Of a DNA stretch of 64,000 nucleotides, positions 1 to 7,325 are shown piece by piece; position 1 is the stretch's first letter, and each line of letters starts with the position of its first letter. This DNA comes from Bin87 sp965204905 (GTDB lineage Bacteria; Chloroflexota; Dehalococcoidia; Lucifugimonadales; UBA3495): contig OZ242042.1 of assembly GCA_965204905.1 (NCBI GenBank), forward strand, positions 2,542,001 to 2,606,000. Reading direction: 5' to 3'. The notes beneath the pieces are model-generated. The model was given only the letters and a program-made list of their open reading frames with translations. It did no database searches and had not been told where the DNA came from. A program made the translations under genes and the position numbers.

Positions 1-116
1 GAAACCCTGGCAACCTTCACCTCTGGCAGACTGGAAAACCAACCAACTTCTTCACCGACGCACCCTAACTCACCGTCATTCCCACCTTCCACCGTCGTTC
101 CCGCGAAAGAACGTCA

Positions 117-135
117 CCCCGTACTTGATACGGGG
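117..135. repeat. Short perfect palindrome in left-edge intergenic DNA
   Basis: A 7-bp stem (ccccgta / tacgggg) with a 5-nt loop lies in the non-coding DNA before the first gene. The surrounding bases also carry fragments of the cattcc/ggaatcc palindrome family seen elsewhere in the window. No gene is visible in the first 228 bases. A role as terminator of a gene to the left is possible but unsupported. Confidence 0.45.
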
Positions 136-212
136 CGGGAATCCAGCACCCAAAGGAGTAACAGCCCCCTATGAACCCAATCAGCTCAGCGAACCGTGCC
201 ATAACCGGGTGG

Positions 213-218
213 TACAAT
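213..218 (+). promoter_or_regulatory. Possible -10 element of sbcC (near-leaderless)
   Basis: The hexamer TACAAT lies 10 nt before the sbcC ATG, and no Shine-Dalgarno sequence is seen before that ATG. If it is used, transcription would begin a few bases before the start codon, giving an almost leaderless mRNA. No convincing -35 is visible, so this is a weak call. Confidence 0.25.
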
Positions 219-228
219 CTGCGATGCC

Positions 229-2796
229 ATGATCCCCCTCCGATTGTCAGTCCGCAATTTCCTGTGCTACCGGGATGATGTGCCTCCCCTCGACCTGCAA
301 GGCATACACGTAGCCTGCCTGTGCGGGGCGAATGGGCATGGCAAGTCGGCGTTGCTGGACGCCATGACCTGGTGCCTGTGGGGGCAGGCGCGCACCGGCA
401 GCAGAAACCATAATTCCCTCATCGCCTACGGCGAGACCGAGTGCCGGGTCGAGCTCGATTTCCAGGCTAAAGGTCAACTATACCGGGCCATCCGCCGCCG
501 TCGCAGCGCCGGGCAGGGCCGCACTGAGCTGGACCTGTTCGTGCTGGACGACGCCGACCAACCGCGCCCGATCACCGGAAACACGCTGAACGAAACCGCC
601 GTCCGCATCCGCAACCTGCTGGGCATGGATTACGATACCTTCGTGAATTCGGCTTTTCTGTTGCAGGGCCGCTCGGACGAATTTACTCGCAAAACCCCAT
701 CGGAGCGCAAGGACGTGCTGTCGTCGATCCTCGGCCTGGACTTGTACGAAGTTTTGCAGGCCGCCGCCCGCAATAAACGCTCCGAATGGCAGGATAACGT
801 CACCCGGACCGAGGGTGCGTTGACTCAAACCAGAACCGCGCTGGACGGGCTTGCCGACCCCACTGAAGAACTGGCCGTCATTGAGCGACGGCTGACCGCG
901 TTGGCCGGCGAACTGGACGCCGCCGCGTCGGAGGCGTCGGAGCGACGGACGAACCTGGATGCGCTGCGCCGGAAACAGGCGGAACTGGCGGCGGCGGAGC
1001 GGCGCATTGCCACGCTGCAAGAGGATATTGAGCGGACCGGCGCAGCAGTGGCCGCTATCCGGCAGCGCATTGACCACGCCAAAACCTTGTCGGATCGAGC
1101 CGACGAAATCGACGCCGGAGCGCGACAACTGGCGGCGGCGCGCGAGGAGTTGGAACGACTGGAATCGGTCCGCCGGGAGTACGACCGCCTGCACGACCGG
1201 CGCAACAAGTTGCAGGTGGCAATTGGCCGGGAGCAGGCCGCGCTGTCTGCGGAGTCCACGGAGCTGGAACGGCGCATCCGCGAGGAACTGGAACCCTGGG
1301 CCGGCCGCGCCGAGTCCATCGCCGACGGGCTGGCGGTTCTAGCGGACGCGGAACAAGACCTGCTCACCGAGCAGGAAGTTATCGACGCGCAAACCGCCGA
1401 CGCTACCGAACTGCAAGGCAGCATTGCCGTCGCGCAAGGAGAGCTGGAGCGGTGCGTCGCCGAGGGCAAGGAACTGCGGGCCCGGCAGGTTGACATGTCT
1501 GCCGCCGGCGCGTTATGTCCGCTGTGCCGCACGCCCCTGACTGAAGACGCCTGCGGCAACATCGCGGACTGGTATGAGTCGGAGATTGCGGCCAAACTGC
1601 GGCAACATGGCGAAATTAAGGAAGGACTCAACGGGCTGACGCAACGGCTGGCGGAACTGACCGGCGATACGGACGGGCGGCGCAAGGCGCTGACCCGGCG
1701 GCAACGGCAAACGCAACAGGAACGCGGCCGGCTGGAGCAGGAGCGCCGGCAGAGCGATGACGCCGGGGAACAGTTGGCCGCGCTGCGCCCGCGTCTGGCC
1801 GGGCTGCAAGCCATGTTGGCGGCCGGGGATTTCGCCGCCCCCGAACGAGCGGCGCTGGGCGAAATTGACGATGCCATTGCCGCCCTGGCCTATGACGAAG
1901 CCAGCCGGGAGGAGGCGTACCGGTTGACCCAATCACTGCTGCACTGGGATGCCGAGCGACGGGATTTGGACGCGGCCCAGGCCCGGCTACCGGACGATGA
2001 GGCTGAACTGCGGCAGAATGCAGAGCGGGCGGAACGCTGGCGGACGGAACTGGCCGACGCCGAAGCCGCGTTGACGGCGGACTTGGCGGCGATTACCGAA
2101 CTGCCGGAACAGGAGCGGGCGGCGGAAGCGACAAACATCAGGCTGGCCGGGTTATCCGAGGAAAGAGATGATCTACTCGCCAGACAAGGCCGTTTGCAGG
2201 CCGACGCCGAAAGAAGGCGTGGCTACCGAACCGAAATCGCCCGCCTCCAGAGTGGCCACAACACCGCGCAGACCGAGCAGGGCATCTACTCCGAACTGTT
2301 CGGCGCGTTCGGCAGGAGCGGCGTGCCGGCCATGCTGATCGACGCCGCCGTGCCCCACCTGGAAAACGAGGCCAACCACCTGCTGGGCCGCATGACCGAC
2401 AACCGCATGGCAATCCGGCTGGAAACCCAGCGGGACAACCGGAGCGGCAACACCACGGAGACCCTGGACATCTTCATTAGCGACGAGCTGGGTTCCCGCA
2501 ACTATGAACTGTTCAGCGGCGGCGAGGCGTTCCGCATCAACCTGGCGCTGCGCATCGCCCTATCCAAGGTTCTGTCGCAACGCCTGGGCGCGCCGCTGCC
2601 CACGCTGTTCATCGACGAGGGGTTCGGCACTCAGGACGCCGCCGGGCGCGAGCGCATCGTTGACGCCATCGCGTCGATACAGGACGAGTTCGATAAAATC
2701 ATCGTGATAACCCACCTGGACGACCTGAAGGACCTGTTCCCCGCCCGCATCGAGGTGCTGAAAACCGAAGCCGGCTCGCAATTCTGGCTGAGCTGA
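229..2796 (+). CDS. sbcC: SbcC/Rad50-type SMC-like DNA repair ATPase
   Basis: This is the ATPase of the SbcCD (Mre11-Rad50) complex, which processes DNA ends and hairpins in the cytoplasm. The 855-residue protein has the expected order: Walker A GANGHGKS at about 33-40, a long Glu/Arg/Ala-rich coiled coil, a zinc hook CPLC at C430/C433, a second coiled coil, the ABC signature FSGGE near 762-766 (LSGGE is usual) and Walker B TLFIDE near 792-797 followed by the D-loop. Its length is normal for the short bacterial Rad50 group. The nuclease partner sbcD is not in the window and may lie just to the left. No ribosome-binding site is obvious before the ATG, so the start is less certain than the identity. 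Confidence 0.93.
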   Translation: MIPLRLSVRNFLCYRDDVPPLDLQGIHVACLCGANGHGKSALLDAMTWCLWGQARTGSRNHNSLIAYGETECRVELDFQAKGQLYRAIRRRRSAGQGRTELDLFVLDDADQPRPITGNTLNETAVRIRNLLGMDYDTFVNSAFLLQGRSDEFTRKTPSERKDVLSSILGLDLYEVLQAAARNKRSEWQDNVTRTEGALTQTRTALDGLADPTEELAVIERRLTALAGELDAAASEASERRTNLDALRRKQAELAAAERRIATLQEDIERTGAAVAAIRQRIDHAKTLSDRADEIDAGARQLAAAREELERLESVRREYDRLHDRRNKLQVAIGREQAALSAESTELERRIREELEPWAGRAESIADGLAVLADAEQDLLTEQEVIDAQTADATELQGSIAVAQGELERCVAEGKELRARQVDMSAAGALCPLCRTPLTEDACGNIADWYESEIAAKLRQHGEIKEGLNGLTQRLAELTGDTDGRRKALTRRQRQTQQERGRLEQERRQSDDAGEQLAALRPRLAGLQAMLAAGDFAAPERAALGEIDDAIAALAYDEASREEAYRLTQSLLHWDAERRDLDAAQARLPDDEAELRQNAERAERWRTELADAEAALTADLAAITELPEQERAAEATNIRLAGLSEERDDLLARQGRLQADAERRRGYRTEIARLQSGHNTAQTEQGIYSELFGAFGRSGVPAMLIDAAVPHLENEANHLLGRMTDNRMAIRLETQRDNRSGNTTETLDIFISDELGSRNYELFSGGEAFRINLALRIALSKVLSQRLGAPLPTLFIDEGFGTQDAAGRERIVDAIASIQDEFDKIIVITHLDDLKDLFPARIEVLKTEAGSQFWLS

Positions 2797-2808
2797 CCTC
2801 AGCCCGTC

Positions 2809-2828
2809 ATTCCGGCGAAAGCCGGAAT
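2809..2828. repeat. Interspersed palindrome, attccggc-gaaa-gccggaat
   Basis: Perfect 8-bp stem with a 4-nt loop just after sbcC. It is one copy of a family repeated at 6190, 9591, 9658, 12309, 35553 and 42573. It may act as a terminator or mRNA-stabilising hairpin, but its dispersal between unrelated genes suggests a REP-like element. Confidence 0.7.
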
Positions 2829-2877
2829 CCGGAACTACCCCGTTAATCTCATCCATCTATGTAAAGAGGAGGTCCAA

Positions 2878-3297
2878 ATGCTGACCGACGCACAACGCGA
2901 ATTTCTGACCAGCAACCATAACGGCGCGCTTACCACGTTCCGACGCAACGGCGCCGCGCAAATGAGCATCGTCACCTGCGGCATCTACGGGGACGGCGTC
3001 GCCTTCACCACCACGGATGACCGGGCCAAGTTGCGCAACCTGCGCCGGAACCCGCGCTGCACCATCCTGGTGGGAAGCGACGACTGGCGCAACTTCATAG
3101 TGCTGGAGGGCGAGGCCCGGCTGGTCGGCGTGGATAACTCCAGCGCCGACGAATACCGAGAGACGCTGCGCAACGTGTATCGAACCGCGGCCGGCCAGGA
3201 GCATCCTAACTGGCCGGAGTACGACCAGGCCATGCGCGACGACCGGCGGTACGGCGTCATCGTAACGCCAACCCACGTTTACGGTCGCACGGATTAG
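2878..3297 (+). CDS. PPOX-class, probably F420-dependent oxidoreductase
   Basis: This 139-residue single-domain protein has the split-barrel pattern of the pyridoxamine-phosphate-oxidase-like family (Rv1155-like, TIGR03618 type): an N-terminal helix, then a strand around NGALTTFRRNG, the segment TTTDDRAKLRNLRRNPRC typical of the cofactor phosphate-binding region, and the strand FIVLEGEARLV. Members bind F420 or FMN and reduce small substrates; the true substrate cannot be read from sequence. The start is well supported by an AGGAGG-like site 6 nt upstream of the ATG. It stands alone between sbcC and the convergent molybdenum hydroxylase genes, separated from the latter by a hairpin. The preference for F420 is inferred from the family and from other F420-type genes nearby. 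Confidence 0.85.
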   Translation: MLTDAQREFLTSNHNGALTTFRRNGAAQMSIVTCGIYGDGVAFTTTDDRAKLRNLRRNPRCTILVGSDDWRNFIVLEGEARLVGVDNSSADEYRETLRNVYRTAAGQEHPNWPEYDQAMRDDRRYGVIVTPTHVYGRTD

Positions 3298-3301
3298 AGT
3301 A

Positions 3302-3324
3302 GGGGCAACCCTTGTGGTTGCCCC
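3302..3324. terminator. Hairpin between convergent genes
   Basis: A 9-bp perfect stem (ggggcaacc / ggttgcccc) with a 5-nt loop lies between the PPOX gene and the Mo-subunit gene, which converge here. It can serve both strands. There is no strong T-tract, so intrinsic termination is probable rather than certain. Confidence 0.6.
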
Positions 3325-3353
3325 AAAGTCGCTTCGCCACCGGCGTCCGATGG

Positions 3354-5636
3354 TCAGATAATCCCCTCCGCCAGTCGCAGCGCATCCACGTCGAACGGAA
3401 TATCGTCGTACTCGCCGTTCAGCGCGGCCAGAACGCGCTCGCCCGACAACGGCAGTTGCTTCACCCGCACGCCCACGGCATCGTAAACGGCGTTGGCGAT
3501 AGCGGCGGGCGGACCAAACCCCGGCGGCTCAGCGACAGCGCGGGCGCCAAAGGGGCCATCCTCCGCTGGTACCCTGACCAGAACGATCTCCGATTCCGGG
3601 AGATCAATGGCCAGCGGCATCAGGTAGGACGCAAAGGACGGATTGCGCACCGCTCCGGTGTCCGGATCGAACTGCTGGTCCTCGGTGAGCGCGCGGCCAA
3701 TGCCCTGCACCACGCCGCCATCCAGTTGCCCCTCAACAGCCATGGGGTTGATGGCAACGCCGACGTCCTGGGCCTGCACGTAGCGCAGTAGTTTAATCTG
3801 TCCGGTGCCCCGGTCAACCTTGACCTCGGCGGCCTGCGCGGCGAACACCGGCGTGTACGGCATGTTGGAGAGCGCGGCCGTGCCAATGATCGGCCCGCCC
3901 CGCGAGGTGATGCTCGCGGCGGCAAGCTGGGCGAAGGTAAGACCCTGTGGCTCGTTATCCAGCACGTAAATCCGGCCATCCTCGCAGCCGAGGGCATCTT
4001 CAGGCACTCCGAGCCGTTCGGCAGCCAGGGCCATCAGCTTTTGAATCGTGTCCTGGGCGGCGCGGAACACCGCGGTGCCCTGGCTATACACGACGCGGCT
4101 TCCACCCGACTGGCCGGTGTAGGGAGCCATGTCGGTGTCCCGCTTGGCGACGATGACGCTGCTCATGGGGATGCCCAACGCCTCGGCGGCGATGGCGGCC
4201 AACGAGGTGTCGCTGCCCGATATATCCGTTGAGCCGGTCAGCAGGCTCACGGTGCCGTCGTCGTTGATGCTGATGGCGGCGGTGGACGGCCCGCTGCCGC
4301 TCCGCCATTCGCACAGGGCGAGGCCCAAGCCGTGCCCATCCTCCAGCTCGCGGGGCCATTCCATCTTTTCCTTGATGGCTTCCAGCGTCTCGATGAGGCC
4401 GTTGGATGGAACGACAGCCCCGCTCACGGATACGTCGCCTTCGCGGAGGGCGTTATGGAGCCGAAGGTCGTATGGGTCCATGCCGATTTCGTGGGCGATG
4501 TGGTCCATATGGGATTCGACGGCGAAAGTCATGTCGGCAACACCGGAGGCCCTGTAGGATCCCACGTAGATCTTGTTGGTGTACACGCCGTAGGATCGCA
4601 GGCGGAAGTTGGGGATGCGGTACGCGCCGATGCCGTGGCCGATGCCGGAGTTGGGTCCGGCTCCAAGATACGCCCCAACGTCGAAGATGGTGTAGGCTTC
4701 CCGGGCGACGATAGTGCCATCGTTCATCACGCCCGAGCGCACGTAGTTGGTCACCGGCAGGCGCGGGCCGTTCATGGTGAAAACTTCCTCGCGCGTGTTA
4801 ACTAGCTTGACCGGCCTACCGGTCCGCATGGCGAGGAGGGCCGGGAACGCCTCAAATGCCAGCCGCAGCTTGGCTCCAAACCCGCCGCCCAACTCCATCG
4901 CGACGACCTTGATGCGGGATACCGGCATTGCCAGCACGGCGGCCAGGCCGGCGCGGATCTGGTATGGGCCCTGGGTTGATGCGTAGATCACCAGCCGCCC
5001 GTTGGGTTCCACGTCCACCACGCAGGCCATGGGTTCGAGGAAACCCTGATTGATGCCCTGCGACCGGTAAACGTCCTCGACCACCACGTCGGCGTCGCGG
5101 AACGCCTGCTCGACGTCGCCGCGGTCGGCGTCCAGCAGTGTGCTCACGTTGTGGCCCAGCGTGAAGCCGTAACCCTCGTAGTTCTCCAGGTCGGGATGGA
5201 CGGACGCCGCGCCTTCCACCATGGCCGACAGCGGGTTGACCACCGAAGGAATATCCTCGTACTCGACCTTGATGAGCTCGATGGCCTCCTGCGCCGTGGC
5301 CTCATCGTCGGCCGCGACGGCGGCGATGGGTTCACCCACGAAGTTGACCACCTCGCGAGGCATCACGTACCGGTCGCGGAGTGCTCCTGAACCGTACCGT
5401 ACATCGGGGAAATCCGTTCCGGTGATAACTGCCCGCACCCCCGGCAGCGCCTCCGCCTGGCTGGTGTCCAGACTGACGATGCGAGCGTGGTTCCGCGTGC
5501 TGGGCAGCAGTTTGCACGCCAACATTCCGGGCAGGTACACGTCGGAGGCGTAGGTGGCGCGTCCCGTCACCTTGTCGTAGGCGTCCACGCGGGGATGGTT
5601 CTGTTCCAGGACTTTGAACTCGGTTGTGGTGGTCAT
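3354..5636 (-). CDS. Xanthine dehydrogenase family, molybdopterin-binding subunit
   Basis: This is the large catalytic subunit of a molybdenum hydroxylase that oxidises an aldehyde, purine or other heterocycle. Visible features are the GGGFGAK loop at 250-256, the second molybdopterin-binding region GQSGGSRVVYS and the C-terminal AVAEPPGFG with the conserved active-site glutamate E703. At the position of the CO-dehydrogenase active-site loop the sequence reads YRASG (361-365), lacking the AYxCSFR of form I enzymes, so CO oxidation is not supported. The ATG at 5636 is chosen because it has GGAGG 6 nt upstream; an in-frame TTG farther upstream (5690) overlaps the 2Fe-2S gene and has no site. 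It is the last gene of a FAD/2Fe-2S/Mo operon in coxM-S-L order. The substrate is unknown. Confidence 0.9.
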   Translation of the reverse strand: MTTTTEFKVLEQNHPRVDAYDKVTGRATYASDVYLPGMLACKLLPSTRNHARIVSLDTSQAEALPGVRAVITGTDFPDVRYGSGALRDRYVMPREVVNFVGEPIAAVAADDEATAQEAIELIKVEYEDIPSVVNPLSAMVEGAASVHPDLENYEGYGFTLGHNVSTLLDADRGDVEQAFRDADVVVEDVYRSQGINQGFLEPMACVVDVEPNGRLVIYASTQGPYQIRAGLAAVLAMPVSRIKVVAMELGGGFGAKLRLAFEAFPALLAMRTGRPVKLVNTREEVFTMNGPRLPVTNYVRSGVMNDGTIVAREAYTIFDVGAYLGAGPNSGIGHGIGAYRIPNFRLRSYGVYTNKIYVGSYRASGVADMTFAVESHMDHIAHEIGMDPYDLRLHNALREGDVSVSGAVVPSNGLIETLEAIKEKMEWPRELEDGHGLGLALCEWRSGSGPSTAAISINDDGTVSLLTGSTDISGSDTSLAAIAAEALGIPMSSVIVAKRDTDMAPYTGQSGGSRVVYSQGTAVFRAAQDTIQKLMALAAERLGVPEDALGCEDGRIYVLDNEPQGLTFAQLAAASITSRGGPIIGTAALSNMPYTPVFAAQAAEVKVDRGTGQIKLLRYVQAQDVGVAINPMAVEGQLDGGVVQGIGRALTEDQQFDPDTGAVRNPSFASYLMPLAIDLPESEIVLVRVPAEDGPFGARAVAEPPGFGPPAAIANAVYDAVGVRVKQLPLSGERVLAALNGEYDDIPFDVDALRLAEGII

Positions 5637-5686
5637 TGGTTGCCTCCGTGTCGGAGTCTGATTTTCCGTAAGTCGTTCTGCGATGG

Positions 5687-6163
5687 TCAAGCGGATTGGC
5701 GCATTTCGCCGGCGGCGGCCATGATCGCCTCAACCACGCGGGCGTAGCCGGTGCAGCGGCAGAGGTTGCCGCCGATGGCGAAGCGAACGTCCTCCTCGGT
5801 TGGATCGGGGTTCTCCTGTAGGAAGCCGGTGGCGGACATGATCAGGCCGGGTATGCAAAAACCACACTGCAAGCCGCCATGCTCGGCGAAGGCACGCTGC
5901 ACCGGGCTCAGGCTGTCCACATCGGCCAGACCCTCGATTGTCGTTATCTCGGAGCCGTGGGCGCTGTGTGCCAGGACGAGGCAGGAGGTAACGGGCTTGC
6001 CATCCATCAGGACGGTGCAGGCCCCGCAGTCGCCCTCGTCGCATCCTTTCTTCGAGCCGGTGAGCTGAGCATCGTCGCGTAAGCAGTCCAGCAGGGAGTA
6101 GAACGGCTCCACCAGGAGCAGGCGGTTTTCGCCATTTATGTTGAGCGTTAAAGGCTGTTTCAT
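5687..6163 (-). CDS. 2Fe-2S subunit of the molybdenum hydroxylase (CoxS/XdhC type)
   Basis: This 158-residue electron-transfer subunit carries two [2Fe-2S] centres. The plant-ferredoxin-type cysteines are C41, C46, C49 and C61, and the helical domain supplies C100, C103, C135 and C137 (GFC...CRC). All eight ligands are present, so the protein looks functional. A GAGG site stands 7 nt before the ATG. The gene lies 50 bp upstream of the Mo subunit and 56 bp downstream of the FAD subunit, with a palindromic repeat in the latter gap. It would pass electrons from the Mo centre to the FAD subunit. Confidence 0.93.
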   Translation of the reverse strand: MKQPLTLNINGENRLLLVEPFYSLLDCLRDDAQLTGSKKGCDEGDCGACTVLMDGKPVTSCLVLAHSAHGSEITTIEGLADVDSLSPVQRAFAEHGGLQCGFCIPGLIMSATGFLQENPDPTEEDVRFAIGGNLCRCTGYARVVEAIMAAAGEMRQSA

Positions 6164-6189
6164 TGGGCAACCTCGGGGTTTGTGCGTGG

Positions 6190-6209
6190 ATTCCCGCTTT
6201 CGCGGGAAT
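6190..6209. repeat. Interspersed palindrome, attcccgc-tttc-gcgggaat
   Basis: Perfect 8-bp stem and 4-nt loop between the FAD and 2Fe-2S subunit genes. It belongs to the palindrome family described at 2809. Its place inside an operon argues against simple termination and would fit mRNA stabilisation. Confidence 0.7.
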
Positions 6210-6219
6210 GACGGAGTCG

Positions 6220-7137
6220 CTACCAGGCGGTTTGGACGGCGAGGCGGCGGATGTCATCGAATGAGGGAGGATTGCCGGCGGTAGCGACGGCATGGCTGAG
6301 TGTGCGCTCAGTCAGCACACGCACCATCTCTCGGCGATAGTCCGCCCCGCTGCGCACGTCGGCGATGGGATTGCAAGCCTGCGACGCTAGGCGCGCCGCC
6401 TCGGCGATGTTGGCGGCGTCCGGTGACTGGCCCACCAGCCGACCCTCCGCGCCATAAGCACGGATGGGAGTCGGCGCGACCGCGCCCAGGGCTATGCGGG
6501 CGGAGGCGCAGGTTCCGTCGGTGTTCAGGCTGACCACCGAGGCGACGCCCACCGCCGAAATGTCCATCGCGCCGCGCGGGCTGTGCTTGATGTACAAACC
6601 GCCCGTGTTCTCAGCCTGCGGCGGTAGCCGGATTTCGGTTAGAATCTCGCCGGCCTCCAGCGCCGTCCGGCCCGGGCCGACGAACACCTCGTCCAGGGGC
6701 AGCCACCGCTCGCCTCCTGTTCCGGCGATGCGACACTGGGCGTTGTAAGCCAGCAGCGCCGGCAGTGTATCTCCGGCGGGGGATGCGTTACAGATGTTGC
6801 CGGCGACAGTGGCGAGGTTCCGCACCTGAACGCCAGCGAACGCCGTTGCGCCGGCGGTAAGCGCCGGGTAGCGGCTCCGAACCTCGGCGTTCTGCTCAAT
6901 ATCCTGGACGCTGGCCAGCGCGCCGATGGACAGGCCGTCGTCGGGGTTCCAGGAAATGTAATCCAAGCCGGGGACGTGTTGCATGCACACCACGGAATCG
7001 GGACGCCACACGCCGGTACGCCAACGCACCAGGAAGTCGGTACTGCCGGCGACCAGGCGCGTATTATCGCCACCCTCGGCCAGCATCCGGAGCGCCTCGT
7101 CCAGGGAGTGCGGCTCCAAGTAGTCAAATCGAGCCAT
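6220..7137 (-). CDS. FAD-binding subunit of the molybdenum hydroxylase (CoxM type)
   Basis: This 305-residue subunit binds FAD and hands electrons from the iron-sulfur clusters to the acceptor. The two FAD-pyrophosphate motifs of the family are visible: LVAGSTDFLV (AGGT-like) near the N-terminus and TVAGNICNASPAGD in the middle, followed by the C-terminal CO-dehydrogenase flavoprotein region. The ATG at 7137 is preferred because GGAGG lies 6 nt upstream; a TTG four codons earlier would overlap that site. It is the first gene of the three-gene operon, and the hairpin at 7278 separates it from the fusion gene upstream. Confidence 0.92.
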   Translation of the reverse strand: MARFDYLEPHSLDEALRMLAEGGDNTRLVAGSTDFLVRWRTGVWRPDSVVCMQHVPGLDYISWNPDDGLSIGALASVQDIEQNAEVRSRYPALTAGATAFAGVQVRNLATVAGNICNASPAGDTLPALLAYNAQCRIAGTGGERWLPLDEVFVGPGRTALEAGEILTEIRLPPQAENTGGLYIKHSPRGAMDISAVGVASVVSLNTDGTCASARIALGAVAPTPIRAYGAEGRLVGQSPDAANIAEAARLASQACNPIADVRSGADYRREMVRVLTERTLSHAVATAGNPPSFDDIRRLAVQTAW

Positions 7138-7277
7138 CAAGCCCTCCAATTCCGGCGCTGCGGTTGGTCGGGAAAGGAGTCAGCGGAACATTCCCAGTGC
7201 GCCGGACGGGTTGGATTATAGGGTTGGCCGGCAAATACGGTCAACGCTGTCCACCTCTGTCGCCCAAGCAGAGAATT

Positions 7278-7302
7278 AGGGGCGGGTCTGAGACCCGCCC
7301 CT
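7278..7302. terminator. Perfect 12-bp palindrome after the fusion gene
   Basis: The stem aggggcgggtct / agacccgcccct with a single-base loop lies between the fusion gene (ending at 7326 on the minus strand) and coxM. It probably ends the fusion-gene transcript. Near-identical ggggcg-type palindromes occur at 17920 and 62865, so it may also be a dispersed repeat. Confidence 0.6.
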
Positions 7303-7325
7303 ACGTCAATTCCATCTCGGACGTG

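Noticed and set aside
3354..7137. Aerobic carbon monoxide dehydrogenase
   Set aside because: The gene order is coxM-S-L, but the large subunit lacks the AYxCSFR loop that carries the Cu-binding cysteine; it reads YRASG. A general molybdenum hydroxylase is the supported call.
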